This document shows positions 23,352 through 35,680 of a stretch of 64,000 nucleotides of DNA, piece by piece (positions within the stretch are counted from its first letter, which is position 1; the number at the start of each line of letters is the position of its first letter). The DNA is taken from assembly GCA_025267735.1 (NCBI GenBank), contig CM046300.1, positions 35,163,322 to 35,227,321 on the forward strand, in the 5' to 3' direction. The translations under genes were made by a program, and so were the position numbers. Under the pieces are notes generated by a model, which was not told where the DNA came from, made no database searches, and saw nothing but the letters and a program-made list of their open reading frames with translations. Source of the DNA: Mactra quadrangularis (taxonomy: Eukaryota; Mollusca; Bivalvia; Venerida; Mactridae).

Positions 23352-24117
23352 AATGCTTCCATAACGAGCATAGGGTAGTTGCTAGCGACAATATAGGTGT
23401 TTTTACATCGAATTGTTGTTTGCCACTGTACATTGGTGTGATCAAGTGCAAGTTACGCGCACATTTATTGTTACTTCTATATTTATTGAGGGAAACTCTT
23501 ACGAAACCCTTGTGCTCCGTAACGGCTATTTTGCGTAACAAGTATTTCACATGCTATGTGATATAATTTATGGAAGAAACAAACTGTTTTTGTTTTCGAT
23601 ATTCCTCTTTTGATCGCTTGAGCATGTTAAAAGCAAAATTAGGCCTTAGCACTAACAGTTACGGTATGTGTGTAAGAAAAACATATTTTAGTGCAATCTG
23701 AAAAATTTGTGATGGATGACTTTCAGATTTTCAATTTTACAATTAATCTTACTTCCATTGACTCATTTATTTAAGTGGAAAGAAAATGTCTCTTTCATTA
23801 AGAATGAAAATTCATTTCGTTACGGAGCATAGTGAGCTTGTTACGGAAGATGAATTGAAATAATAACTATTTACGTGATCACTGAATTAATTTGAATGCA
23901 TTTCACATTATCACAATACTTTTACTACATAAACAGACTAACTGAACGTTTTCCAGGCTTATACATGTATGATGAAAATTAATGAAAGTTGTTGGGTCCG
24001 TGAAGATTTACATATTTGACACACCTGAATGTGTTTCAAATTTATAACAAAACAAAACTTGTGAAACTAATTTATACAAAATTATGATCATAACAACAAT
24101 ACAGAACATATAATCTA
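23352..24117. other. Intergenic, no gene seen
   Basis: Two overlapping frames of 67-77 codons on opposite strands at 23333-23566 show no recognisable feature. The rest is AT-rich DNA without assignable repeats. Confidence 0.4.
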
Positions 24118-24569
24118 TTTATTTCCAGAGTTGCGCGCAAGACTGAAGTAAGATATTTGGATTAAAGAGCGAGTTACTACAGTCTTGAGAGCAACCCTCC
24201 ATTTATATGATATACTTTAATGTAATTATGTACCTTTCATGTTTTATGAACTAAACTATTCTACGATCTTTATTCTGCCTACTACAACATAAAATTAGGC
24301 TTCATTCAGCCATTGGTAGAATCCAAGTATTGATGGGTTAAAGTTATATCTCCATAAAAATTTCTTTATAAAGTAATGTACGGTCTAATACATGTACAGC
24401 TTAAAGTAACCATAATAAACGTAAACATAAAACTATTCATTTTGAAATATTCATAAAATTATATATCTCAATATGTCAATGCTACCTTTAAATACGTAAA
24501 TATGTATAATATAAAATATAGATATATATTAAAAAATAAAATATAAAAATAAAAATTTATGCATTTGCT

Positions 24570-24660
24570 AGGTTTCGAACCAGCGACCTCTTGAACTTTT
24601 CATGTCATATGCTTATTTCCGTTCCTTCCCTTTAGCCGACTGAGCTATTTGGGTCCTAAG
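24570..24660 (-). repeat. tRNA-like sequence in copy A
   Basis: On the minus strand: box A-like TAGCTCAGTCGGCTAAAGG and box B GGTTCGAAACC, with an overlong middle. The flanking bases do not form an acceptor stem, so it is a SINE head. The same sequence is at 27180-27275 in copy B. Confidence 0.5.
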
Positions 24661-25623
24661 AAACAGAGCATGTAACAATCGTTAAATACTGTAAAAAGGA
24701 CATTAAATATGGGGAAGATAATTTTGAAAGATGAATCCTAAATTTAGTGAGTTGTTATCAAATACAAATAAACTGCACTATCAAATTAAAAAAAGCAATT
24801 AAATTGTGATTGGTAAAAAACGTATTAATGATAGTTATGAAATTTCAAGTAAAATAATCCCATGTACGATTTATTTGACATACTAATTAATTATGCACAG
24901 CGCTATATTTAACTGAAAACCTTGTAATTAACATTTTGTATATAGACCCATAGACGTTCTTGTAAGAAACAGAACAGTTTTGCCTGTTCACTTTGTCAAG
25001 CGTTTTTTGGCGAAGCATTTTACTGGCCCTGGTCGTTCCCAAACACCAAGTCATTCCTTTTTCTTAGAGAAGGGAAATTTGGCATGGTTACCAGAGCTGT
25101 TGATGTTTTGCTAGTACTTGGTCAAACGCTTTGTTTTCTGCGTTCGTCATCGTGAGATGACGAAACAACCTGCATGAGTCGTGTATGTGGTCGCACGATC
25201 ATGGCGCTCTATCCTGTCTCGCCACCCTATATTTAAAGAAATAACTATATTGAAAACGATTTAATATTTCTTTCATCTTGAAAAAAATATTAATGAATAC
25301 ATGTACACTTTAAAATGGATTAATTTGCTATGTCCATTTCATACAATTCTGTACTTATTACCCTTTCGAGAAATTCATAATGTTTTGATCCAACCTCCTA
25401 TAATCGAAGACAGGAAGAGTGCCATGGTCAAAATGCAGAATTATGATAAACAAAAATATATTCAAAAATACATAAAATGTATTTCTACGAACCCAGGTCA
25501 CGTCGGTTTAATGCATTGCTTCTCATATTTAAAATATGCAAACAATATGAAACCATTAAAATAGTTTTGTCGGAAAAATATTGGCATTTTGAGAGAGGTC
25601 GATCGAGGAAGTTATAACTTTAC

Positions 25624-26063
25624 CATCGGACTTACCTCGGCGATCTTCTATGCAGATAAATCTCGGATATCATAAGGTGAAAAAGTAGATCTACGAAGTT
25701 AGTTTCTGTAGTAATGTAGTCTGAACTGCACAGAAATACGACGTGTGAGAAGTTGTTCTGATGTGATGATGAGATAAACGTGTAACAAGGTTATTATTAA
25801 ATGCTGACATGCAAATGACAAATGGACGTGTTTCTATGTATATAGAGACAGTCCAGGGCCATTTGCTATGACTTCTGAATGTTGTTTGTATAGCTAATTA
25901 GTAATCTAGCATACACATTTTTTAATAATATTGATTTTACACGTCGATGTATAAACAACTTGCCAGGGAGTTAATCGTCGGACCTTATAGACTGGTAGTA
26001 TTTCTACAACGTCTGATTTCCGAGGTATATCTTCGTAGATGATCGCCGAGGTTGTTCCAAATG
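25624..26063. mobile_element. Family F element, copy 1
   Basis: Left end 'catcggacttacctcggcg' and right end 'cgccgaggttgttccaaatg' are inverted. Subterminal blocks are 'gtgaaaaagtagatctacg' on the left and 'ccagggagttaatcg' on the right. About 440 bp, non-coding. Short frames with a shared peptide in several copies (for example at 28.9 and 63.45 kb) follow from repeat identity. Confidence 0.65.
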
Positions 26064-26219
26064 ATAACTTAGTCAAAAATTTCAAATATTGTCGGTCGTT
26101 TTCAGTTCCTCTATTCGGTTAACATGTGGTATTGTATTTTATTTCGTATTCGCGGTTCCATGTTCTAACAGAAACCAACATCTTATTATAGTTTATAATA
26201 ATACTTTTTAATATATCAT

Positions 26220-26445
26220 GCTTGTTTGTTTGATTGTTTGTTGGTTTTAACGCCGTGGCAACACATTGTATAGGTCATATGACGACGGTCAGTCAACCTA
26301 CTCACTCCTCCTGGAAAGGTTAAATCTCTGGATTTAGCTTTTAACCAACTACTAAGTACACACATCGTCAGAAACTGACAACTGCCCTACATAATAGAAA
26401 ATCATTGGTAGGAGGGAGAATAGCCGTAGAAAGGCTTGGGCTAGC
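26220..26445 (-). repeat. SINE, minus strand, headless
   Basis: Tail 'ggttttaacgccgtggcaac', 'ggtcatatgacgacggtcag', 'actcactcctcctggaaagg', 'actgacaactgccctac'. Matches 33895 and 40780 but lacks the tRNA-like head. A TTTG-rich run at 26223-26250 is the 3' tail. Confidence 0.65.
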
Positions 26446-28241
26446 TATTTAGGGGTGCTTGTCTATTTCAGAGACATGACTTGTTATCCATTGTTGTTCA
26501 CTGTCCAAACAATGCAGTTTTGGCTGCTCAACTAATATTGTTTTACCTGAGTTCCTACGAATTGTGAGAAAATAGGTTGAATTATATTCTGTGGAAATAA
26601 GGAATATATTAAATGAAAAAGAATGACTTTTTATCATTATTGTTTTATCATTATATTTATAATGTAGATCTACAATGTTATAAAGATATCTTACGTTTAT
26701 ATAAAAAATGTCCTCTTTATCAGTATGATTGTAGGTTTATTTCCTGAGTTGCCCGCAAGACTGAAGTAAGAGCTTTGGATTAAAGAGCGAGTTACTACAG
26801 TCTTGAGAGCAACCCACCTTTTATATGATATACTTTAATGTAATTATGTACCTTTCATGTTTTATGAACTAAAATTTTCTACGATCTTTATTCCGCCTAC
26901 TAAAGCATAAAATTAGGCATCGTTCAGCCATTGGTAAAATCCAAGTATTGATGGTTTTAAGTTATATCTCCATAAAAATTTCGTTATAAAGTAATGTACG
27001 GTCTAATACATGTACAGCTTAAAGTAACCACAATAAACGTAAACATAACACTATTCATTTTAAAATATCCATAAGATTATATATCTCAATATGTCAATGC
27101 TACCTCTTAATACGTAAATATGTATAATATAAAATATAGATATATATTAAAAAATAAAATATAAAAATGAAAATTTATGCATTTGCTAGGTTTCAAACCA
27201 GCGACCTCTTGAACTTTTCATGTCATATGCTTATTTCCGTTCCTTCCCTTTAGCCGACTGAGCTATTTGGGTCCTAAGAAAAAGAGCATGTAACAATCGT
27301 TAAATACTGTAAAAAGGACATTAAATATGGGGAAGATAATTTTGAAAAATGAATCCTAAATTTAGTGAGTTGTTATCAAATACAAATAAACTGCACTATC
27401 AAATTAAAAAAGCAATTAAATTGTGATTGGTAAAAAACGTATTAATGATAGTTATGAAATTTCAAGTAAAATAATCCCATGTACGATTTATTTGACATAC
27501 TAATTAATTATGCACAGCGCTATATTTAACTGAAAACCTTGTAATTAACATTTTGTATATAGACCCATAGACGTTCTTGTAAGAAACAGAACAGTTTTGC
27601 CTGTTCACTTTGTCAAGCGTTTTTTGGCGAAGCATTTTACTGGCCCTGGTCGTTCCCAAACACCAAGTCATTCCTTTTTCTTAGAGAAGGGAAATTTGGC
27701 ATGGTTACCAGAGCTGTTGATGTTTTGCTAGTACTTGGTCAAACGCTTTGTTTTCTGCGTTCGTCATCGTGAGATGACGAAACAACCTGCATGAGTCGTG
27801 TATGTGGTCGCACGATCATGGCGCTCTATCCCGTCTCGCCACCCTATATTTAATGAAATAACTATATTGAAAACGATTTAATATTTCTTTCATCTTGAAA
27901 AAAATATTAATGAATACACGTACACTTTAAAATGGATTAATTTGCTATGTCCATTTCATACAATTCTGTACTTATTACCCCTTCGAAAAATTCATAATGT
28001 TTTAAATCCAACCTCCTATAATCGAAGACAGGAAGAGTGCCATGGTCAAAATGCAGTATTATGATAAACAAAAATATATTCAAAAATACATAAAATGAAT
28101 TTCTACGAACCCGGGTCTCGTCAGTTTAATGCATTGCTTCTCATATTTAAAATATGCAAACAATATGAAACCATTAAAATAGTTTTGTCGGAAAAATATT
28201 GGTATTTTGAGAGAGGTCGATCGAGGAAGTTATAACTTTAC

Positions 28242-29004
28242 CATCGGACTTACCTCGGCGATCTTCTATGCAGATAAATCTCGGATATCATAAGGTGAAA
28301 AAGTAGATCTACGAAGTTAGTTTCTGTAGTAATGTAGTCTGAACTGCACAGAAATACGACGTGTGAGAAGTTGTTCTGATGTGATGATGAGATAAACGTG
28401 TAACAAGGTTATTATTAAATGCTGACATGCAAATGACAAATGAACGTGTTTCTATGTATATAGAAACAGTCTTGGGCCTTTTTCTATGACTTCTGAATGT
28501 TGTTTTTTTAGCTAATTAGTAAACAACAGGTCGTATTCTAGGTCATGCGTGTTATTTTACTTTAAATAATGGACTTTTCTACTATATAGGTGAATACGTT
28601 GATGCATGAACGGCATTTTGCTGATTTAAACACACCACTTTGATATTCAATGTTTATTTTAAATACATGAAAAAATGTATTGTATATCTTCTTTGTAAAT
28701 GTTTTATAAACATGTGTATTAAAACAAGTGTAAACAAACCAAACTATAAAATTGTATAAATAATTCACCCCTAATTATTGGTGTGTAATTAAACTGGCCA
28801 TACATATATACGCAATGTTTACGTGGACGACCTGTAGCATACAATTTTTTTTAGATAATATTGATTTTACACGTCGATGTATAAACAATAATAGTACTAC
28901 TTGCCAGGGAGTTAATCGCCGGACCTTATAACCTGGTTGTATTTCTACTACGTCTGATTTCCGAGGTACATCTTCGTAGATGATCGACGAGGTTGTTCCG
29001 AATG
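28242..29004. mobile_element. Family F element, copy 2, interrupted
   Basis: Same ends as copy 1. Removing the M insertion (310 bp) leaves about 450 bp, close to the 440 bp of copy 1. Confidence 0.65.
28526..28835 (+). mobile_element. MITE family M, copy 2
   Basis: Starts 'acaggtcgtattctaggtc' and ends 'tggacgacctgt'. Nested in F copy 2 after 'gctaattagtaa'. Confidence 0.8.
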
Positions 29005-29162
29005 ATACTCTAGATGTGGTCAATGTTTTGTTGTAGACCCCAATGAGGTCATTTTTACAATAATAATAGTAATGAGCGCCATAAGCGCTCGTTACAACAT
29101 AAATGTGATTATTATTCTATCTTTTATACGTTCAAAATATCGTTTTGTACAGATCGTTAAAT

Positions 29163-30220
29163 ATGTAGAGGTTATTTAACAGGGCAATCGTGCCTTAAGG
29201 AAGATATCGGCACACTTGCTTAGGTATTGGCCCGAGGGCTTTAGCCCGAGAGCTATTGCCGAGGAAAGTGTGCCGATATCGACTTTAGGCACACTTGCCT
29301 TGTTTCATAACCTTTTTATTGCATATGTTGACCAATGCATGTAATGATGATTTTTCTACAACAAAAATACAAATTTTTCTCGACGTAACGCGCTATTTTG
29401 CACGTTGACGTTACGTCACATGTATTGTTTGTTTTTCCAAAGCCGAAACGTTGGAATCTAATGAATGCTTGTTATAAAACGTTAGTCTGGTTGTTGATTA
29501 TCTCATTAATTTTCAATATGAAAAAAGAACAAACGTCGTAGAATTGAATAGCTTCTTGTTGAGAATTTCACGTGCGGAAAGTCTGCGGTTGTATAACTGC
29601 AGGTGCGTAATGACCGGAAGTTGCCTCAATATCAATTTTTGGCACACTAGGAAGTGAGCCAAATATCGATATTTTGGCACACTTGCTCAATACGTAGAGG
29701 TTATTAAACAGGGCAAGTGTGCCTTAAGGAAGATATCGGCACACTTGCTTAGGTATTGGCCCGATGGCTAATGCCGAGGAAAGAGTGCCGATATCGACTT
29801 AAGGCACACTTGCCCTGTTTCATAACCTTTTTATTGCATATGTTGATCAATGCATGTAATGACGATTTTTCTACAACAAAAGTAGATCTACACTAGCTTT
29901 TTCTCGGCGTAACGCGCTATTTTGCACGTTGACTTTACGTCACATGTTTTGTTTTTTCAACGCCGAAACGTTGAAATCTAATGAACGCTTGTTATAAAAC
30001 GTAATTCTGGTTGTTGATTATCTCATTCATTTTTTATATGAAACAACACACGTCGTAAAATTGAATAGCTTCTTGTTGCTAATTACGTACGAATTTAACG
30101 TGCGGAAAGTCTGTCGTTGTTAAACTGCAGGTGCGTATTGACCAGAAGTTGCCTCAATATCGATTTTTGGCACACTAGGAATGAGCCAAATATCGATATT
30201 TTGGCACACTTGCTCAATAC
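29163..30220 (+). repeat. Tandem direct repeat, unit about 530 bp, two copies
   Basis: Unit 1 (29163-29692) and unit 2 (29693-30220) both start 'gtagaggttatt.aacagggca' and end 'ttggcacacttgctcaatac'. Each has a hairpin-forming block ('gatatcggcacacttgc' with inverse 'gtgtgccgatatc'). Unit 2 lacks about 12 bases of the hairpin loop. The opening block recurs at 23223-23305 in the N composite. No coding capacity. Confidence 0.8.
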
Positions 30221-31075
30221 TGGAATGTATTGCCTACATTGAGACTATATTGGCACAGTTTCTCGTCGATTTTGTTACTATTTATAGTAACATATGCAAT
30301 AATGGAATATATTGACCGCCTCGAGGTTTTATCGGCACACTTTCACAGCATTTTTGTTACTATCCATGCAAAATATAAATTCCAGTATTAAGCGAAAATA
30401 AAAAATCTGACAATGAAATCTGTACCTCTGAAATTGACCACTGTGTTACAATTCACAAGATATAACTCACTAATATCAAATGTTTGCATAATAAAGATAC
30501 AATGACCTTTACTTTTATATATCAATTATCTATGCTGTAATCATATTTATTTAAGTTTAATATGCATGCATCTTCCCAACATTAAGCTTTTTTACCACAG
30601 GTACATGTATATCTCAACAAAATATGAAATACTGTAGAATTTTCATGTTGCCATCGATGCATAATAAATGAATATTAGTGTCAGGGCGTACAATGGGTTG
30701 TGTGCTTCATGCTTCGTCCCCCAAGGAGTCGTTAGTTTGAATCCCTCTCCTCCACTTAAACGACCAAGGCTCGACAGAATTTGCTATGGACATAAATGTT
30801 ACCATGGATATTCGTGCTGTGCTTGGGCAGCTGATACAAACCTTGTGAATACGGACATTATAACAGTACCATGGGATGTATGTGCTTACTATGTACCTTA
30901 AGGTGGCTTCTCTATGTTCTAAAGTGGTTGCTTGTACGTAAAGGTAGTAAAATAAGGTACAATACTGGCTTGTTGAACACCTTAGGGTAGTTGGGACATC
31001 TTGCACTCATGTTGCGATGTAAACCATTTAAATAAAATATTTGAAAAAAATGAAACATTAATTTTGTTTATTATA

Positions 31076-31970
31076 GAATACGAATAGAATAGAATATTTT
31101 TATTCAACTTATGTCATTTTGACATCTTGTCATGTACAATTACAATGTCATGTTATGTATATACAAATGTAAATAAGTAATTACATAAAATGAGTTAGTT
31201 CACATGATGACGATCAAAATGTGTTAATACATGATCAAAATTACATACATAATATAGTAATGAGAAAGTTTGGATCAAATGTTTTGTAGGAAATGTTTTG
31301 GAGGAATGACATCATTCATAAAAACAAGTACTTCATTAAAAGAACAAAAAACACATACAAAAGTAGATCTCATTATTATACAAACAACAACAATGGATTC
31401 ATTAAGTAATAGTGCCTTTTAAACTATTTCTTCTTAGAAGTGCAAATTTTAAAAAAATACAGAGATTTGAGAGTATAACTTTGTCATCTTGGTTCAATAA
31501 AGTGATGAGTTTAAACATGCTTGGCTTTTTAAAGTAATAAGAATCGATATATTTTTTTCGTATATCAGCAAATTTAGAGCAAATCAAAATAAAGTGGTAC
31601 TCGTCTTCGACTTCCGAAGAACCACATAAAAAGCACGACCGTTCATTTCTTGGAATTCGATTTTGCCCATATCTACCAGTCTGTACTCTTAAATGATGAG
31701 CAGATATACGTATTCTAGCTAAATTTGATCTATAAAAATGGTTATTCAAAATTGAAAGGTAGTTCGCCATACCAAAATTTTCATGGAGATGAGAGTAAAC
31801 GGTGCTCAAAATTTGACTATTATTCACATCAGATCGCCATTTCTGCAAGAAACAGTCATAAACTCTTTGTTTAAATTCACCTATAAACTTTTTTTCATTG
31901 TATGATGACGGAGATGTCCATACATCTGAAAATCCAAACTCATCTAGTATTTTTTTTACATTTTATTTAT
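31076..31970 (-). mobile_element. 5'-truncated LINE, 3' end
   Basis: Inserted in the 30.3-32.2 kb repeat: the partner at 20.9 kb runs straight through this point. On the minus strand it contains an ORF2 C-terminus and then a 3' UTR ending in a short microsatellite (tattctattctattcg). The flanks 'tttattata' and 'tttatattata' look like an imperfect target duplication. Different family from the 11.7-kb LINE. Confidence 0.8.
31402..31960 (-). pseudogene. LINE ORF2 C-terminal fragment
   Basis: Open on the minus strand for about 185 codons, ending at 31402. Visible blocks: ISAHHLRVQTGRYGQNRI, then CFLCGSSEVEDEYHFILIC (a C-x2-C...H-x4-C zinc-like motif) and FADIRKKYI. This arrangement is typical of the C-terminus of several invertebrate non-LTR retrotransposon polymerases. 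The polymerase core is absent, so the fragment is dead on arrival by 5' truncation. Clade not assigned. Confidence 0.75.
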
Positions 31971-32069
31971 TTTATATTATATACTTGAAAATATACTATG
32001 ATATTGACCAATGTTGTGAAAATTGCGTTAGGACTAAAAATCGAAAAAATGTCTAACGTAATTTTCACA

Positions 32070-32206
32070 TTGCTCATTTGTGAAAAACGCGTACGCAATT
32101 TTCACAACTTGTGAAAGTTACTAACGTGTTTTTCACAAGTTGTGAAAATTGCGTACGCGTTTTTCACACGTTGTGAAAAACACGGGTTGTGAAAAATGAG
32201 GTTCAA
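32070..32206. mobile_element. Family N terminus with dense dyads
   Basis: Repeated 'tttttcacaagttgtgaaaa'-type dyads and GCGTACGC motifs leading to the terminal 'gaggttcaac'. Mirror image of 20685-20820. Confidence 0.7.
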
Positions 32207-32214
32207 CACACCTC

Positions 32215-33540
32215 ACTAGGTGGAGTTGTCGACCGATAACAAACACGCCTCCTGTCTATTTATAGACTCCGTTTTCCGTACTTATCGTCTCGGACGGAGT
32301 TAGTCGATTCGGGGATTTGAGGAAAGTGTTTAAAGGTTACACTTTGAAAGCTTGTTAAGGTATAATTACAATAACGAATTTTGGTGTTAAAGCATAACAC
32401 TTTTATCATACTGAAATTCGCACGAACGAAACGTTGACCTAGTAGCCCTATGTGTATGACTAAAACACGAAATTGAACAAAATGTGACGGAAAATATTTA
32501 AATGATATTTTCATTTATTTCACTTAACTTATGAATGGGAAAGTGGTGTACCGTACTGAACAAAATGATAAATAAGTTCAGGCCATCGTTCCTCCGTCAC
32601 ACTAGTTCTTTGATATATATATTAAAGCTACTACTACACAGCAGTGGTTCATACAAGGACTGCGTTCGTTTGTTTGCAACACTTCTTCCCAGGTCAATCT
32701 AGACATTTCTATATATACTCTGGGAAACAATTGCATTGAACGAACTACAAATGGTTTATTTGGTCGAAAGTAGTTATCCGATATCCTTCCAAAATAGCTA
32801 GATTTTCTGGGGGAAATCGTAACCATTATAGATTGTGTGAGGTTAGTATAATCGAAGGTAATAAAAGTGGCTTAAATATGCTACATCCGTCAAGCCTTAC
32901 TTTCAAATATGAGAAAATATGCCCGGATAAACTCACATGGGTTCCCGACCATGACATAAATAAGTTTTTGTCGCCCATGATATCGTTTTGTACCAAGAGA
33001 CCTTTGACCTTAATGGTACAGTAAAGTTTAACAATTAAGGCCTTTAAAACCGATGGTCTAAATGGTAGAATGGTCTTAATAAATGGACAAATTTAGCATT
33101 TTGGACTCAAAGATCGTCAAAAATCCATGATTTGTAATATCAATGATGTTCTTTATAGCGGAACTTAACTGTCATATACATGTATTAATAACAAAAGTTT
33201 TATTTTCAGTACGTAAATAGATTAAAAGAATTCCCTTACAAGTATGTACTGAATATTCAAACCGGGTATTTTTAAAGCTTGTTGAACAAAGAATCCTTCA
33301 AATGTGTTTGCTTAGAAAGTAAATATCTGGTAGGGGGTAAATAAGATTATAGTATAGAATATTTAACCGTATTATAGATGTGTATGATGTATACGTAAAT
33401 TCTTAATATAAGATATTTGATCATAATAAGATGCACGCAGAGATGTCTTTACTTTGCATCACTCGGAGCTGCGAGAGGAGCGTGAGGTGTCGTAAGGAAG
33501 TTCAATGTATCATTTCGTTCTGTTTCTAAAATATTTTCTT
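32215..33540. other. Intergenic, no gene seen
   Basis: Frames of 60-84 codons on both strands have no recognisable domain. No repeat family was recognised. It may be unique DNA. Confidence 0.4.
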
Positions 33541-33890
33541 TTTAAACACAGTGCCTCATCTCCGTGAAAGACAATCACATAAAAATAATCAAAATTAAAA
33601 ATAAAGTCGAGTCATGAACTGTGAATAATGTATGTCCAATAAACTTGAAATCAACAAAAATTAACAAAGACAATCAAAAATAAAAGCAAGCGCTTTCAAG
33701 CTGTGGCAATTAGCTCTCTAGGAAACACAAACACAAAATAACTTCAGAAAAGGACTTTCAGACAGTGAAGTTAGTCCTCAGGTGGCACTATATAACATCA
33801 TGTATGTTCAGTTTGAGTTTAGTATTGTGTAATTGTATAAATTATTGAAGGAGGGTTTTTATTTGTTTATTTATTATATTTACTATTAAT
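33541..33890 (+). repeat. LINE 3' UTR fragment
   Basis: Shares 'tcatgaactgtgaa..atgtatgtcc' and 'ggagggtttttatttg' with the 3' region of the LINE at 15.9-16.05 kb. Non-coding; probably the 3' end of a related, 5'-truncated copy. Confidence 0.5.
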
Positions 33891-33894
33891 GTTT

Positions 33895-34115
33895 TTGTTT
33901 GTTTGTTATTTTGGGTTTAACGCCGTAGCAACACATTGTATAGGTCAAATAACGGCGGTCAGTCCAACCTACTCAATCCTCCCGGAAAGGCTAAATTTAG
34001 CTGTTAACCGTCTACTAAGCGCATACTTTCGTCATTGACTGACAACTGTCCTACATAATTAAGAATCGTTGTTAGGAGGGAGAATGGCCGTAGAAACGCT
34101 TAACTTTGCAACCAC
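33895..34115 (-). repeat. SINE, minus strand
   Basis: Tail 'tgggtttaacgccgtagcaac', then 'ggcggtcagtccaacctac', 'cctcccggaaaggctaaat', 'gactgacaactgtcctac', 'aggagggagaatggccgt'. Same family as 26220 and 40780. Confidence 0.65.
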
Positions 34116-34119
34116 CGCA

Positions 34120-34260
34120 ATCGCTCTGACGTTAAAAACATCGCAACGCTGACGCTAAACGTCGCACAAAAATCGACTAACGTGAAACGTCGCAACCTCG
34201 ACGCTAAACGTCGCACTTAGTACGAAGGTCTAGTATTGAGCCTAAACAACACACAAGTAT
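34120..34260. repeat. Degenerate 'acgctaaacgtcgca' repeats
   Basis: Several imperfect copies of 'cgacgctaaacgtcgcac' in tandem. Short, CpG-rich relative to surroundings. Confidence 0.5.
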
Positions 34261-34364
34261 TACATGGGACAAATATGACTTCAAAGCGACCACTCTATCT
34301 CTAGATTCATTGCAACTATTAATTTATCCTCAGCAAACACCCTTAAGTCCATTGCAACCACTCT

Positions 34365-34560
34365 TACACCTCTTTACCAATCGTCTTTAGGTCCAAAGCA
34401 TCCATTATACTGTACATAGTAACCGATTTGAGTTCCATACCAACCGTTATTGCACTTTTAGTCATTTACCATCAACTTAAATTGTCAATGCAATAACTCT
34501 CGCATTGGGTATTTAAGTTGACGGTAAATTTGCTTTGGACCTAAAGACGATTTTTATAAA
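34365..34560. repeat. Foldback with two nested stems
   Basis: 'atcgtctttaggtccaaagc' (34379-34398) pairs with 'gctttggacctaaagacgat' (34532-34551). Inside it 'tttaccatcaacttaaat' pairs with 'atttaagttgacggtaaa'. Probably a small MITE. Confidence 0.65.
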
Positions 34561-34569
34561 AAAGGCAGA

Positions 34570-35400
34570 AGAAAAAACAATAACTCTTGCGGCCATAGAC
34601 TTTGTCTCATACCTAGGTGGGTAGCCACTATAGAGGCCTTATTCTTGCTTGAGCGGTATTGCGACGATTTTCGGTGAGTGAACCGCCAAGCTCTGTGGAA
34701 GTTAGCCCCGCCCGGAAAAAGAACTCATGACCCCTTGATCAGAGGACAATCAACTGAGCTAGCCGAGTGCTTTTACCAAGCTGTATACCTGGTATATAAA
34801 AAACCCTTCTAACGTCAGCTAGTTCGTTTTAAGGGCATTTGTACTCGCGTACATATGCACGATGGCTCAGAAAGGTTACACAGTACGTGCCTTAACAGTG
34901 ATGTTTCTTGTTAACACATTCCTGTCTTTAGTTAACCAATACATTTTCATAATAAAATAGTTTTCGTTCGTCTACCCTTAACTCCGAGTCTGTACATAGC
35001 GCAGTTGAATGATTAGAGGTTTATAAGGGTCCGTCCGCTCCATAAGGATGCATTATGTGCAGACCCCGGGGTGTGACCTGTCACCCCTTAAAGATTGTTT
35101 TTGAGATCGAAATTATTGGTCAAATTTTGAAAAAAGACCCAATATAATTCATATTGGGTAAAGTGATTACTTTGCCAAAGATGTTATAATTTAGTTTGCC
35201 AAAAATAGGTCCTCCCCTATTCTGCTAATTCAGCACCTAAATTGTGGGGATTTTCCTGGTAATATTATTTGGATTCCTCTAGGCTTTTGTTAACTAGATG
35301 ATTTGCCTGAGTATGTTTGTTTGGATGCTCTTCTTGTTTTGATATGTATTGTGCTGTGGTTGCTCGTGTGTGCTAGTTCAGGATGTTTTATGAGTGCGTG
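34570..35400. other. Intergenic with SINE-head relic
   Basis: A minus-strand tRNA-like relic lies at about 34725-34775 (box A complement 'caactgagctagccgag'). No gene recognised. Confidence 0.35.
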
Positions 35401-35407
35401 AATTGGG

Positions 35408-35680
35408 TCATGACCTAGTTTTATCTTCTTTTAGCTGTTGACCTACTGACCTACTTTTCTTATACAGGGGAAGTGGTGTTTTGCTTGTTTTGTGATTGTG
35501 GCCCTTAAACCAAATTGGGCTTTTGTTGTTTGCAATCATGCCTGTCAAAGCAGCGCCACCAGAGAGAAACAGAGAAAGACAGCCCCAAAGACCTTGGATA
35601 CCAGGATCTAACAGACCGTCCAAAGAGTAGGAGGCCTCCCTCTTGGTTTCAATTGGCTGTTCTTTTAATTTGTTAGCCAT
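35408..35680 (-). other. Unrecognised 90-codon open frame
   Basis: ATG-initiated minus-strand frame of 90 codons with a Gly/Leu-rich centre (GLWGCLSLFLSGGAALTG) and a basic C-terminus. I do not recognise it. It could be a transposon ORF piece or chance; there is no splice, promoter or neighbour evidence. Listed only because it is long for this AT-rich sequence. Confidence 0.15.

Larger units (their letters stand above)
24118..26063 (+). repeat. Direct duplication, copy A
   Basis: About 1.95 kb repeated at 26740-29004. It starts with a hairpin ('gttgcgcgcaagactg' to the inverted 'cagtcttgagagcaac'), includes a tRNA-like SINE head (24570-24660, minus), a long unassigned middle and an F element at the end (25624-26063). 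By eye the copies differ by scattered single bases and short indels. The 87-codon frame at 25301-25564 is disrupted in copy B and is not supported as a gene. Confidence 0.85.
26740..29004 (+). repeat. Direct duplication, copy B
   Basis: Second copy of 24118-26063. It is longer because a family M MITE (28526-28835) sits in the terminal F element. The junction sequences on both sides match copy A, so the M insertion is younger than the duplication. Confidence 0.85.
30297..32206 (-). repeat. Inverted partner of the 20.7-kb N element
   Basis: Reverse complement of 20685-21716 with a LINE 3' fragment inserted (31076-31970). It ends 'gtgaaaaatgaggttcaac' at 32206. Includes a tRNA-like block near 30683-30750 (box B-like AGTTTGAATCCC) also present, inverted, near 21240-21310. 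Confidence 0.75.

Noticed and set aside
24570..24660. Possible tRNA gene, duplicated at 27180
   Set aside because: The region between boxes A and B is too long and there is no acceptor pairing; it is part of the duplicated block.
28775..29023. Frame sharing a peptide (QPGYK.RRLT.WQVVLL) with 63401-63625
   Set aside because: Both frames lie in the same terminal part of family F repeats, and the shared peptide follows from shared DNA. Other F copies break it.
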